From: Dyella jiangningensis
Lineage (GTDB): Bacteria > Pseudomonadota > Gammaproteobacteria > Xanthomonadales > Rhodanobacteraceae
Direction of reading: 5' to 3'
NCBI RefSeq assembly: GCF_003264855.1
Contig: NZ_NFZS01000001.1
Span: forward strand, 1,922,001 to 1,986,000
Length of the DNA: 64,000 nucleotides
Part shown: positions 8,718 to 17,983 of the stretch, piece by piece
Numbering within the stretch: the first letter of the stretch is position 1
How the letters are laid out: the number at the start of each line of letters is the position of its first letter
The notes under the pieces: model-generated
Database searches by the model: none
What the model was told of the DNA's origin: nothing
What the model saw: the letters and a program-made list of their open reading frames with translations, nothing else
Made by a program: the position numbers and the translations under genes

Positions 8718-10520
8718 TCAGGCCAGCGGTGCGCAATGCCGCTCCAGCCAGGCCAGGTCCGCGTCCTCCAGCAAGGGTGCCAGAGCGGCGCGTACGGTGG
8801 CGTGATAGTCGTCCAGCCAGGCGCGTTCCTCGGGATTGAGCAGGCCCGGTTCCAGCGCGCGGCGGTCGAACGGGCACAGGGTCAGGGTCTCGAAGGCGTA
8901 GTACTCGCCGAACTCGGTCTTGTCGGCCTCAACCACCACGGCGAGGTTCTCGTGGCGGATGCCGTGGCGGCCCGGCTTGTACAGCCCGGGCTCGATCGAG
9001 GTGATCATGCCCGGCTCCAGCGGAACCAGCGTGGCGCCCGAGGCCGGCGGGCGGATGCCGTGCGGGCCTTCGTGCACATTGAGGAAGTAGCCCACGCCAT
9101 GCCCGGTGCCGTGGCCGTAGTCCATGCCGCTGGCCCAGAGCGGGGCGCGGGCAAGGGCGTCGAGCTGCGGGCCGCTGGCACCCTTGGGGAAGCGTGCGCG
9201 GCTCAGCGCGATCATGCCCTTCATCACCAGGGTGCTGTCGCGACGCTGTTCGGCGGTGGTCTCGCCCAGCGTCAGCACGCGGGTGATGTCGGTGGTGCCG
9301 CCCAGGTACTGGCCGCCGGAATCGACCAGCAGTAGGCCCTGCGGCTTCAACGTGCTGTGTGACTCGGGTGTGGCGCGGTAATGCGGCAGCGCGCCGTTCG
9401 CCTGGTACCCGGCGATGGTGGAGAAGCTTTCGCCCACGAAGTCCGGCTGCGCCGATCGCTCCTCGCGCAGCAGGGCATCGACGTCGAGCTCGGTCTGGCG
9501 CATGCCGGCATTGACACGTTCTTCCAGCCGGCGAAACGCGCGGGCCAGTGCGGCACCGTCGCGACGCATCGCATCGCGGATATGGTCGAGTTCGGGCTCG
9601 GTCTTGCGGGCTTTGAACAGCGTCGAGGGATTGGCCGCTTCGATGAGCGGCACGTTCGGCCCAATGGCCGAGGCCACCGCCACGACGACGCGACTGCTGT
9701 CCAGCAGCAGGCGATCATTCGCACCCAGCTCCGACAAGGCGTCGGTGACCGTGGCGTAGTCGGACATGCGGACACCGTCCGTCGCCAGGGACTGCACCAG
9801 CACGTCGGTGAACTTGCCGCGTCCGACGAACAGCGTGGCGTGGCCTTCCGCCTGCACAAGCAAGTGCGCGAGGAAGACCGGGTTGCACTCCACGTCGCTG
9901 CCGCGCAGGTTGGTGAGCCAGGCGATATCGTCCAGGCTGGATACCAGGTGATGCGTGGCGCCGAGCTTGCGCATCGCGGTGCGCAGGCGCGCCAGCTTGT
10001 CGCCGCGTGGCTGCGTGGCGAAACGTGGCGGATGCTCCGTCACAGGTGCCGTAGGCAGGGAGGGGCGGTCGGGCCAGATCTGGCCGGGCAGATCCAGGTC
10101 GGTACGCAGGCGTGCATCGATGGCCTGCAGTCGACGTTCGAGGTTACGCGCCGTGGCCAACGACACGCTGTCGCCTGCGACGGCGAGAACCTGGCCGGAC
10201 GTCAGGGTTTGCAGCAGCCACTCGATATGTTCCGGGGCATGTGCCACCCGCTGTTTCATCAGATCGATGCCGCTGCCCGCCAACTGCTGCGCGGCCTGGG
10301 CGAAGTACCGGGAGTCTGTCCACAACCCGGCGTGATCCGCTGTCACCACCAGCGTGCCGGCCGAACCCGTGAACCCCGACAACCAGGCGCGGGCTTCCCA
10401 GTGGGCCGGCAGGTACTCGGAAAGGTGTGGGTCGGCGCTGGGAATCAGGCAGGCGGCGATGCCGTGCTGTTGCATCGCCTGGCGCAAGGCGGCCAGTTTC
10501 GAGGGTGCGGTGGTTTCCAT
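8718..10520 (-). CDS. aminopeptidase P family protein (Xaa-Pro aminopeptidase, long form)
   Basis: At 600 residues this is the three-domain aminopeptidase P type, much longer than E. coli PepP (about 440). Two N-terminal creatinase-like domains (residues about 8-310) precede the C-terminal pita-bread metallopeptidase. The dinuclear metal ligands are visible as Asp in LLVDSGGQY and TTDITR, His in HGVGYFLNVHEGPHG, and Glu in TSIEPGLY and the later HENLAVVVE. It removes an N-terminal residue before proline, in the cytoplasm since no signal peptide is present. It is transcribed toward parE, 181 bases away. The start METTAPSKLAALRQAM at 10520 is typical. Confidence 0.92.
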   Translation of the reverse strand: METTAPSKLAALRQAMQQHGIAACLIPSADPHLSEYLPAHWEARAWLSGFTGSAGTLVVTADHAGLWTDSRYFAQAAQQLAGSGIDLMKQRVAHAPEHIEWLLQTLTSGQVLAVAGDSVSLATARNLERRLQAIDARLRTDLDLPGQIWPDRPSLPTAPVTEHPPRFATQPRGDKLARLRTAMRKLGATHHLVSSLDDIAWLTNLRGSDVECNPVFLAHLLVQAEGHATLFVGRGKFTDVLVQSLATDGVRMSDYATVTDALSELGANDRLLLDSSRVVVAVASAIGPNVPLIEAANPSTLFKARKTEPELDHIRDAMRRDGAALARAFRRLEERVNAGMRQTELDVDALLREERSAQPDFVGESFSTIAGYQANGALPHYRATPESHSTLKPQGLLLVDSGGQYLGGTTDITRVLTLGETTAEQRRDSTLVMKGMIALSRARFPKGASGPQLDALARAPLWASGMDYGHGTGHGVGYFLNVHEGPHGIRPPASGATLVPLEPGMITSIEPGLYKPGRHGIRHENLAVVVEADKTEFGEYYAFETLTLCPFDRRALEPGLLNPEERAWLDDYHATVRAALAPLLEDADLAWLERHCAPLA

Positions 10521-10686
10521 CGCCGCATGGTAGCAGGGCGTCCAGCAGCGGCGATTTATGCTTTTTTGTGCCGTTTTCTTGCCTGCAACGCGGGTGCTGG
10601 CTCTTGCATTCTTGTGTCAAGCCGCCGCAGTCGGATGCGCAAGAATTTTCAGCTGCGACATTGTGTCTCGGAGGCATTCAAACCCG

Positions 10687-10711
10687 CGCGGCATGCCGCT
10701 AGCATGCCGCG
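10687..10711. promoter_or_regulatory. 10-bp hairpin in the cyoA leader
   Basis: CGCGGCATGC (10687-10696) pairs perfectly with GCATGCCGCG (10702-10711) around a five-base loop, 33 bases before the cyoA ATG. No T-tract follows on either strand, so it does not look like a terminator. It could be an operator for a dimeric regulator or a 5'-UTR structure controlling the oxidase operon. The upstream 10521-10686 region must hold promoters for cyoA and the divergent peptidase; no clear sigma-70 boxes were identified. Confidence 0.4.
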
Positions 10712-10744
10712 TCCCCACGCAGTGCCCCCAGGTTGTTCGTGAAC

Positions 10745-11713
10745 ATGCATTCCCTCCTTTCGCGCTTGCGCCATGCAAGCGTTGGCGTCGCCGTGCTGCT
10801 CAGCGGCTGCAACATGGAAGTGCTCACCCCCAAGGGTGACATCGGCGCCCATGAGAAATCCCTGATCCTGATCGCGCTGGGCCTGATGGCCATCGTGGCG
10901 ATCCCGGTGATTGCGATGACGCTGTGGTTTCCCTGGCGGTATCGCTCCGGTAACAAGAAGGCTACCTACACGCCGAACTGGTCGCACTCGACCAGGATCG
11001 AGCTGGTGGTGTGGACCATCCCGGCCATCATCATCGTCATCCTCGCAACCATCACCTGGACCAGCTCGCATGCGCTGGATCCGTACAAGCCGCTGGAGTC
11101 CGAAGCCAAGCCGGTGACGGTGCAGGTCGTGTCGATGGACTGGAAGTGGCTGTTCGTCTATCCCGAGTACGGCGTGGCTTCGGTCAACGAGCTGGCGTTC
11201 CCGGTCGATCGTCCGGTGAATTTCCAGATCACCTCCGACTCGGTGATGAATGCGTTCTTCATCCCGCAGCTGGGTAGCCAGATCTACGCCATGGCCGGCA
11301 TGGAGACCAAGCTGCACCTGATCGCGCGCGAGCCGGGCAGCTACGAGGGCCTCTCGACCAACTTCAGCGGCGAAGGCTTCTCGGACATGCACTTCAAGGC
11401 CATCGCTACTTCCGAGGACGGCTTCAAGGACTGGATCGCCAAGGCCAAGGCCACGCAGGTCACGCTGGATGACGAGAGCTACAAGACGCTGGCGCAGCCC
11501 AGCCAGAAGGTGCCGGTGTCGTACTACGGCCAGGTGGCGCCGGCTCTGTTCAGCAGCGTGGTCAACAAGCACATGGGTGACATGTCGCACGGCGAGATGC
11601 CGATGGATTCGCACCACGACATGTCGCAGGCCGACATGCCGATGGACATGCATCACCACGAGGACGGGGACGCCGTGTCCTCGAACACCACCCCGACTCA
11701 GGCAGAGAAGTAA
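10745..11713 (+). CDS. cyoA: cytochrome bo3 ubiquinol oxidase subunit II
   Basis: This lipoprotein subunit of the proton-pumping quinol oxidase is 322 residues from the ATG at 10745. In-frame TTG (10733) and GTG (10739) codons are alternative starts, and an AGG lies 5-8 bases before the GTG. The N-terminus is a lipoprotein signal with lipobox LSGC (Cys22), followed by two TM helices (about residues 38-62 and 80-103). The periplasmic cupredoxin-like domain lacks the Cys pair of a Cu-A centre, which is what distinguishes quinol oxidases from cytochrome c oxidases. The C-terminal tail is rich in Met, His and Asp, as in E. coli CyoA. It is followed by cyoB after 3 bases. Confidence 0.93.
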   Translation: MHSLLSRLRHASVGVAVLLSGCNMEVLTPKGDIGAHEKSLILIALGLMAIVAIPVIAMTLWFPWRYRSGNKKATYTPNWSHSTRIELVVWTIPAIIIVILATITWTSSHALDPYKPLESEAKPVTVQVVSMDWKWLFVYPEYGVASVNELAFPVDRPVNFQITSDSVMNAFFIPQLGSQIYAMAGMETKLHLIAREPGSYEGLSTNFSGEGFSDMHFKAIATSEDGFKDWIAKAKATQVTLDDESYKTLAQPSQKVPVSYYGQVAPALFSSVVNKHMGDMSHGEMPMDSHHDMSQADMPMDMHHHEDGDAVSSNTTPTQAEK

Positions 11714-11716
11714 GCC

Positions 11717-13742
11717 ATGTTTGGAAAGCTCACCCTTGATGCGATCCCGTATCACGAGCCGATCGTGATGGGCACGCTCGCCGCCGTCATCCTCGGTGGC
11801 CTGGCGCTGTTCGCCGTCGTCACCAAGTACCGTCTGTGGGGCTACCTGTGGAAGGAGTGGTTCACCTCGGTGGACCACAAGAAGATCGGCATCATGTACA
11901 TCATCGTGGCGCTGGTGATGCTGCTGCGCGGCTTCGCCGACGCGATCATGATGCGCCTGCAGCAGGCCATGGCCGCCTCCGACGCCGCCGGCTACCTGCC
12001 GCCGCACCACTTCGACCAGGTGTTCACCGCCCATGGCGTGATCATGATCTTCTTCGTGGCGATGCCGTTCATCACGGGCCTGATGAACCTGGTGGTGCCG
12101 CTGCAGATCGGTGCGCGCGACGTCGCCTATCCGTTCCTCAACTCGCTCAGCTTCTGGCTGTTCGTGTCCGGCGTAGTGCTGGTGATGGTGTCGCTGTTCA
12201 TCGGCGACTTCGCCGCTACCGGCTGGCTGGCGTATCCACCGCTGTCGGGCATCAAGTACAGCCCAACGGTCGGCGTGGACTACTACATCTGGTCGCTGCA
12301 GTTGTCCGGCCTCGGCACCACGCTGAGCGGCATCAACTTCATCGTGACGATCATGAAGATGCGCGCGCCCGGCATGAAGCTGATGCAGATGCCGGTGTTC
12401 ACCTGGACCTCGCTGGTCACCAACATCCTGATCGTGGCCGCGTTCCCGATCCTGACGGTCACGCTCGCGCTGCTCACGGCCGACCGCTACCTCGACATGC
12501 ACTTCTTCACGAACGAGCTTGGCGGCAACGCCATGATGTACGTGAACCTGATCTGGGTCTGGGGCCACCCGGAGGTCTACATCCTGATCCTGCCGTGCGT
12601 TCGGCATCTACTCGGAAGTCATCGCGACGTTCTCGAAGAAGCCGCTGTTCGGCTACAAGACGATGGTGTACGCCACCTCGTGCATCGGCGTGCTGTCGTT
12701 CGTGGTGTGGCTGCACCATTTCTTCACCATGGGCTCGGGCGCCAACGTCAATGCCTTCTTCGGCATAACGACGATGATCATCTCGGTGCCGACCGGCGTG
12801 AAGCTGTTCAACTGGCTGTTCACGATGTACCGCGGCCGCATCGAGTACAACGTGCCGATGCTGTGGACGGTGGGCTTCATGGTCACCTTCGTGATCGGCG
12901 GCGTCACCGGCGTGCTGCTGGCCGTGCCGGGCGCGGACTTCGTGCTGCACAATAGCGTGTTCCTGATCGCGCACTTCCATAACGTGATCATCGGCGGCGT
13001 GGTGTTCGGCGTGTTCGCGGCGATCAACTACTGGTTCCCGAAGGCTTTCGGCTTCCGCCTCAACGAGTTCTGGGGCAAGGCATCGTTCTGGTGCTGGCTG
13101 GTGGGTTTCTGGCTGGCTTTCGCGCCGCTGTACGTGCTGGGCCTGAAGGGCATGACGCGTCGCATGAACCACTACGCCAACCCGGACTGGCAGCCCTACC
13201 TCATCGTCGCCGCGCTCGGCGCGGCCGTGATCGCCGTGGGCATCTTCTGCACCCTCGTGCAGTTCTACGTGTCCATCCGCGACCGCAAGAAGCTCACCGA
13301 TCCCAGTGGCGACCCGTGGGGTGGCCGCACGCTCGAATGGTCCATCAGTTCTCCCGCCCCGTTCTACAACTTCGCCACGCTTCCGCAGGTGCGTGAGTTG
13401 GATCAGTTCTGGGAAGACAAACAAAACGGAGTCGCTTACGTGCAACCTGCCAAGTACGAAGACATTCATATGCCCCGCAACACCGGCGTCGGTGTGGTGA
13501 TGGGCGCGTTCGGTACGGTCCTGGGCTTCGCGCTCGTGTGGCACATCTGGTGGATGGCTGCCGCTGGCCTGGTGGGCATGGTGGCCGCGTTCATCGTCCG
13601 CGCCTACGACCGCGACATCGATTACTGGGTGCCGGCGGCCGAGGTCGAGAAGATCGAGCGTTCGCGCCACGCCAGGTTGCAGCAGGTCCAGACCACGCAG
13701 GTGGCTCCGGTGGCGGCGCCCCAGCGTCAGAAGGTGGCGTAA
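11717..13742 (+). pseudogene. cyoB: cytochrome bo3 ubiquinol oxidase subunit I, frameshifted by one base
   Basis: This is the heme-copper catalytic subunit with hemes b and o3 and Cu-B. The first frame (11717 onward) encodes the N-terminal helices through [11 protein letters not shown], including the covalent His-Tyr site of heme-copper oxidases. There a surplus base near 12596 shifts the frame. The correct continuation [21 protein letters not shown] is read from 12597 in another frame and runs to the stop at 13742, including WLHHFFTMG, with its Cu-B histidine pair, and HFHNVIIGG. Removing one base gives 674 residues, close to the roughly 660 of E. coli CyoB. As written, the product would end at 12955 with a nonsense tail. 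Sequence error is at least as likely as real inactivation because cyoACD are intact. Confidence 0.9.
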
Positions 13743-13745
13743 CCC

Positions 13746-14381
13746 ATGAGCAGTGCCGCAGTTCGCGTCTCCCACGGCGCACTCGACGACGTCCACGGTG
13801 GCGGCGTCGATCATCACCACCACGACGATGGATCCAAGACCCTGCTGGGGTTCTGGATCTATCTGATGAGCGACTGCCTGATCTTCTCGGGCCTGTTCGC
13901 CACGTTTGCCGTGCTGGCCAACAGCACGGCGGGCGGTCCTACCGGCAAGGAACTGTTCGAGCTGCCGTACGTGCTCGGCGAGACCATGCTGCTGCTGATT
14001 TCCTCGGTCACCTTCGGCATGGCCATGCTCAACATGCATGCCGGCCGGAAGGGCAGGCTGCTGGCGTGGCTGGCGGTGACCTTCGTGTTCGGCGCCGGCT
14101 TCATCGGCATGGAAGTCTACGAGTTCGCCAAGCTGATCCACGAAGGTGCCGGTCCGAGCACCAGCGCGTTCCTGTCCAGCTACTTCACCCTGGTGGGCAC
14201 GCACGGCCTGCACGTCACCTGCGGCCTGATCTGGCTGGTGGTGATGATGGACATGATCCGTCGCCATGGCCTGGGCGACGCGACCCGTCGACGCCTGTCG
14301 TGCCTGAGCCTGTTCTGGCACTTCCTGGATATCGTCTGGATCTGCGTGTTCACCTTTGTCTACCTGCGGGGGGCCATCTGA
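13746..14381 (+). CDS. cyoC: cytochrome bo3 ubiquinol oxidase subunit III
   Basis: This 211-residue integral membrane subunit has five predicted TM helices and family motifs such as [17 protein letters not shown] near residue 37, [10 protein letters not shown], and [13 protein letters not shown]. An unusually His-rich N-terminus (DHHHHDDG, about residues 25-32) precedes the first helix; this is seen in several CyoC proteins and has no assigned role. It assembles with subunits I, II and IV and helps stability and proton uptake. It starts 3 bases after cyoB and its stop overlaps the cyoD start (TGATG). Confidence 0.95.
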   Translation: MSSAAVRVSHGALDDVHGGGVDHHHHDDGSKTLLGFWIYLMSDCLIFSGLFATFAVLANSTAGGPTGKELFELPYVLGETMLLLISSVTFGMAMLNMHAGRKGRLLAWLAVTFVFGAGFIGMEVYEFAKLIHEGAGPSTSAFLSSYFTLVGTHGLHVTCGLIWLVVMMDMIRRHGLGDATRRRLSCLSLFWHFLDIVWICVFTFVYLRGAI

Positions 14382-14758
14382 TGTCGGGCGCTCACCCTTC
14401 CCACGACGCGGCCCATCACGACGCCGCCCACGCCGACCACGGCAGCACCAGGTCCTACCTGATCGGCTTCGCGCTGTCGGTGGTGCTGACCCTGGCCTCG
14501 TTCGGCGTCGTCATGAGCGGCCTGGTGCCGCACGACCTGATGATGCCCGGCATCATCGTGTTCGGCGTGGCCCAGCTGGTCGTCCAGCTGGTCTGCTTCC
14601 TGCACATGGGCACCTCGCCGTCGCAGCGCAGCAACCTCGCCATCATGCTGTTCACCCTGCTGATCCTCGCCATCGTGGTGGTCGGTTCGCTGTGGGTGCT
14701 GCACAACATGAACGTGAACATGATGCACCCGACGTCCCACATGATGCCGGTCGAGTAA
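14381..14758 (+). CDS. cyoD: cytochrome bo3 ubiquinol oxidase subunit IV
   Basis: This 125-residue subunit has a His-rich cytoplasmic N-terminus followed by three TM helices (about residues 29-48, 54-74 and 86-108). The motif LVVQLVCFLHMG is characteristic of CyoD. It assists Cu-B binding and assembly of subunit I in E. coli. The gene overlaps the cyoC stop by one base, and an intrinsic terminator follows 24 bases after its own stop. cyoE (heme O synthase), which often completes the operon, is absent here and must be elsewhere. Confidence 0.93.
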   Translation: MSGAHPSHDAAHHDAAHADHGSTRSYLIGFALSVVLTLASFGVVMSGLVPHDLMMPGIIVFGVAQLVVQLVCFLHMGTSPSQRSNLAIMLFTLLILAIVVVGSLWVLHNMNVNMMHPTSHMMPVE

Positions 14759-14782
14759 GGCTCCATCGTCATGTGAGACAAG

Positions 14783-14815
14783 ATATGCCCCGGTAATCCG
14801 GGGCATATTCGTTTT
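14783..14815 (+). terminator. intrinsic terminator of the cyo operon
   Basis: An 11-bp perfect stem (ATATGCCCCGG, 14783-14793, with 14798-14808) and a TAAT loop are followed by TTCGTTTT. It lies 24 bases after the cyoD stop. Confidence 0.9.
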
Positions 14816-15018
14816 GACGGCTCTGGCGGCATCGCAACCAACGCTTGGTGCGTTGCGACAAGTCGCTTTGGTGCAAATACATGGGCCTCAGCATGGTTCA
14901 GATCCACTGAACCCCTCACAGTTGCCCCTTCGACATCACTCCTTGGGTGAATTAAAGTTACGCCTTTAACTTGCGTTCGTTGCGCAGGTCAAGCTGCGAA
15001 GGCGAGAGGGGATAACAG

Positions 15019-16047
15019 ATGGCCTTTTTTCCAATCTTTCTGTCGGTTGTGTACGTTGTACGCAATCAAGGTGGCGATCTTGAAGCCATTTTGAACAGCG
15101 CGACGTCGCGCTTGAATTCGCTTGCTGCGGATTACGAGTTGATCGTGGTCGACAATGCGTCGGACGACAACAGCCTTTTGGTCCTGAAAGACATTACCGG
15201 GCCAGGCGGGCTGCCCAATGTGCAAGTTTATGCGCTGACCAAGAGCGTGGACGCGGATACCGCTGCCTGGGCCGGCCTCGAGAGTGCGCTCGGCGATTTT
15301 GTCGCAGTCATTGATCCGCTTGTCGACGACATCGCCTTCCTTGCCGACATGCTCGAAAAGGCTGTCAGCGGCGCTGACGTAGTATTTGCCAATAATCGCC
15401 GGAAGCCGCGGCAGAATCTGGCCTATCGCGTTGCGTACTGGGCTTTCAATGGGCTGTACAAATTTTTCAGCGGGATACATTTGGCCAAGGAGGCGCCGCA
15501 GTATCGCCTGCTGAGCAAGCGCGTCATCAACTTCATCTTGCAGCATCCCCAGCCTGGAGTGACATATCGTCATTTGCCGGCAACGGGTGGATTTGCGCGC
15601 GCCAATATGGATTACAGCGCGGAGCCGTTGACCGCTCACCAAAAGAAGCTGGGCGAAAGCATTGATCGCGGGATGCGCCTTCTCGTTTCGACGACGCGCG
15701 CCCCCATGCGATTGGTGACAAGCCTTTCGCTGTTTGGTGCGGGAGCAAACCTGATCTATTCGGGCTATGTCGTTGCGATCGGCATATTCAAGGCGAATGT
15801 CGCGCCAGGATGGGTGAGTCTGTCGCTGCAGCAATCGGGCATGTTTTTCCTCATTTCCCTCGTCCTGCTGGTACTTGGCGAATACATTCTGCAAATGGCT
15901 GCGCTTTCGAGCGAAGGGCCGCTTTATCATGTGGCGCAGGAGTTCACGAGTGCGCGGATGACGCGCCGTGAGAAGCTCAATATCGAGGACGCCTCGGTCA
16001 CAGGCTCAACTGTCGTCTCTGGCGGTATCTCGGAGCGAAACCCCTGA
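15019..16047 (+). CDS. family 2 glycosyltransferase with C-terminal membrane anchor
   Basis: This 342-residue protein has an N-terminal GT-A domain (about 1-220) with FLSVVYVVRNQ at the first strand and YELIVVDNASDDNS as the nucleotide-binding region. Two C-terminal TM helices (about 235-260 and 270-295) follow. This layout matches bactoprenol-phosphate glycosyltransferases of the GtrB/DPM type, which load a sugar on undecaprenyl phosphate on the cytoplasmic face. Sequence similarity to classic GtrB is low, and the acceptor is inferred from topology. A Shine-Dalgarno-like GAGAGGGG lies about 8 bases before the ATG. First gene of a seven-gene, translationally coupled operon; its stop overlaps the next ATG. 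Confidence 0.8.
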   Translation: MAFFPIFLSVVYVVRNQGGDLEAILNSATSRLNSLAADYELIVVDNASDDNSLLVLKDITGPGGLPNVQVYALTKSVDADTAAWAGLESALGDFVAVIDPLVDDIAFLADMLEKAVSGADVVFANNRRKPRQNLAYRVAYWAFNGLYKFFSGIHLAKEAPQYRLLSKRVINFILQHPQPGVTYRHLPATGGFARANMDYSAEPLTAHQKKLGESIDRGMRLLVSTTRAPMRLVTSLSLFGAGANLIYSGYVVAIGIFKANVAPGWVSLSLQQSGMFFLISLVLLVLGEYILQMAALSSEGPLYHVAQEFTSARMTRREKLNIEDASVTGSTVVSGGISERNP

Positions 16048-17192
16048 TGGGGGGCGACACCGACATGTTCGACGCTGTTGTTATAGGCGGAGGGTTTTAT
16101 GGCGCGGCCATTGCCATCTACCTTTCCCAACAGCGGGAGATGAAGCGCGTCCTGCTAGTGGAGCGGGATCGCCATCTGCTGAGTCGTGCGTCCTATACCA
16201 ACCAGGCGCGCGTCCACAACGGTTACCATTATCCGCGCAGCTTTACGACGGCCTATCGAAGTCGGATCAATCTTCCGAAGTTCGTTCAGCAGTGGTCATA
16301 CGCGGTGAGCAAGGACTTCGAGAAGCTATACGCCATTGCCCGCAGGAATTCGAAAGTCACAGCCCGGCAATTCGAGCGCTTCTGTCGAGAGATTGGTGCA
16401 AGGATCGAAGTGGCTCCTAAGTCACTCCACGAGCTTTTCGACAACAAGCTTATCGAAGAGGTGTTCCTCGTTGAGGAATATGCGTTCGATACCACCCGGT
16501 TGGCCGGATGGGCCGAGCGCGAACTCGATAGCAGCGGTGTGCGAACCATTCTTGGCACGAAGGCTCTCGGAGTATCGCGCGATGTCGGGTGCGGCCTAGC
16601 CGTCGAGCTTGAGCACGGTAACGGTCTTCGGGAAGTGGTTCGTTCGCGCTATGTCTTCAACTGCGCCTATGCCGGGCTCAACCAGTTGGCGGGAGATTTT
16701 CACGGTACCCAGATGGGGTTGAAGCATGAAATCACCGAGATGGCGTTGATGCAGGTGCCTTCATCCCTGAAGAACATCGGCGTCACCGTGATGGACGGTC
16801 CGTTCTTTTCCATCATGCCTTTTCCTGCCCGTGACCTGCACACCCTTTCGCACGTGCGTTATACGCCGCATTTCAGCTGGCCGGACGAGCCCGGCGTCGA
16901 CCCTTATGACCGCCTGCGCGATTACTTGCAGGAGACACGCGTGGATCGCATGGTGCGGGACGTCCAACGATACCTGCCGGCGGTGGCGCAGGCCCAGTAC
17001 GTGGAATCGCTTTTTGAGGTGAAGACAGTGCTCGTGAAGAACGAGGGGGATGATGGCCGCCCGATTCTTTTCGAGAAACATGCCGACATTCCAGGGTGCT
17101 TTTCTATCCTTGGAGGCAAGATCGATAATATTTTTGACGTACTCGAAAAGCTCGAGATCGAAGAGTTTGCGAGCGCAAGGGGCAATTCATGA
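16047..17192 (+). CDS. FAD-dependent oxidoreductase (DAO family)
   Basis: This 381-residue cytoplasmic flavoprotein starts with the dinucleotide-binding motif VVIGGGFYGAAIAIYLS near residue 8 and the ribose-binding acid of VLLVERD. The NQARVHNGYHYPRS segment is characteristic of a D-amino-acid-oxidase-like subfamily often found in surface-polysaccharide clusters. The substrate is unknown; oxidation of an activated sugar or an amino/hydroxy acid substituent is plausible from the neighbours. The ATG overlaps the previous stop by one base (TGATG); a later in-frame ATG at 16065 (MFDAVV) is also possible. It overlaps the next gene by ATGA. Confidence 0.8.
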   Translation: MGGDTDMFDAVVIGGGFYGAAIAIYLSQQREMKRVLLVERDRHLLSRASYTNQARVHNGYHYPRSFTTAYRSRINLPKFVQQWSYAVSKDFEKLYAIARRNSKVTARQFERFCREIGARIEVAPKSLHELFDNKLIEEVFLVEEYAFDTTRLAGWAERELDSSGVRTILGTKALGVSRDVGCGLAVELEHGNGLREVVRSRYVFNCAYAGLNQLAGDFHGTQMGLKHEITEMALMQVPSSLKNIGVTVMDGPFFSIMPFPARDLHTLSHVRYTPHFSWPDEPGVDPYDRLRDYLQETRVDRMVRDVQRYLPAVAQAQYVESLFEVKTVLVKNEGDDGRPILFEKHADIPGCFSILGGKIDNIFDVLEKLEIEEFASARGNS

Positions 17193-17983
17193 AGAGCGCG
17201 CTAATTGGATTTTCCGGGTTTGTCGGAGGTACGCTGCTCAGGCAGGCGCATTTCGATGCGCTGTATCGTTCCACTAACATCCATGAAATCGAAGATCAGG
17301 AATTCGACTTGGTGGTGTGCGCTGGTGCTCCGGCGCAGAAGTGGATTGCCAACCGCGATCCGGCGGCCGACAGAGAAAAGATCGAAGCCTTGATTGGCTA
17401 TTTGCGGACGGTACGTTGCAAGACCTTTGTTCTGATCAGCACGGTGGATGTATTCAAGACTCCGGTCGGTGTGGATGAGGAAACGCCGGTGATCGAGGAT
17501 GGTTTGCATGCCTACGGTCTGCATCGTCGTTTGCTGGAGAAGTTCGTGGAAACACGGTTCTCCAACCACTTGGTGGTGCGCCTGCCGGGATTGGTCGGGC
17601 CCGGGCTGCGCAAGAACGTCATCTTCGATTTCCTCAATAACAACAATCTCGAGGCGATCGAGAGCCGCGGTGTCTTCCAGTTCTATCCGATGGTCAATCT
17701 TTGGTTCGATCTGCTTGCATCGCTCCGGGCACAGTTGAAGCTTGTGCATCTCACCGCAGGCCCCGTCAGTGTTGCGGAGGTATCCGTGCAGGGCTTCGGG
17801 AGGCCGTTCAATCATGAGCTCGCGGGCGTTCCCGCACGCTATGACATGCGGACGCGCCACGCGGAGGTATTCGGTGGTGAGGGGATGTATCAGTACAGCG
17901 CACGCGAGACGCTCCAAGCGGTTCGTGCATACGCCCAGTCTGAGCCCCTCATAGCGAAGGCGGCGATGGGGGCTAGCGCATGA
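17189..17983 (+). CDS. NAD(P)-dependent epimerase/dehydratase-like protein, atypical
   Basis: This 264-residue extended-SDR-like protein is shorter than most sugar-nucleotide epimerases (about 310-340). The Rossmann motif GFSGFVGG is at residues 8-15, and STVDVF corresponds to the catalytic Ser/Thr strand. The usual YxxxK is replaced by YGLHR, so the catalytic lysine is an arginine here. The C-terminal substrate domain is reduced. It might reduce, reorganise or only bind a sugar nucleotide. It overlaps both the FAD oxidoreductase and the isomerase genes by four bases (ATGA), strongly indicating co-translation. Confidence 0.7.
   Translation: MKSALIGFSGFVGGTLLRQAHFDALYRSTNIHEIEDQEFDLVVCAGAPAQKWIANRDPAADREKIEALIGYLRTVRCKTFVLISTVDVFKTPVGVDEETPVIEDGLHAYGLHRRLLEKFVETRFSNHLVVRLPGLVGPGLRKNVIFDFLNNNNLEAIESRGVFQFYPMVNLWFDLLASLRAQLKLVHLTAGPVSVAEVSVQGFGRPFNHELAGVPARYDMRTRHAEVFGGEGMYQYSARETLQAVRAYAQSEPLIAKAAMGASA

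Noticed and set aside
10745-11713. Cytochrome c oxidase subunit II instead of CyoA.
   Set aside because: No Cu-A Cys-x3-Cys motif is present, and the downstream genes are cyoB-D type.
12663-13742. The second part of cyoB as an independent gene.
   Set aside because: It starts in the middle of a conserved helix and continues exactly where the first frame loses homology.
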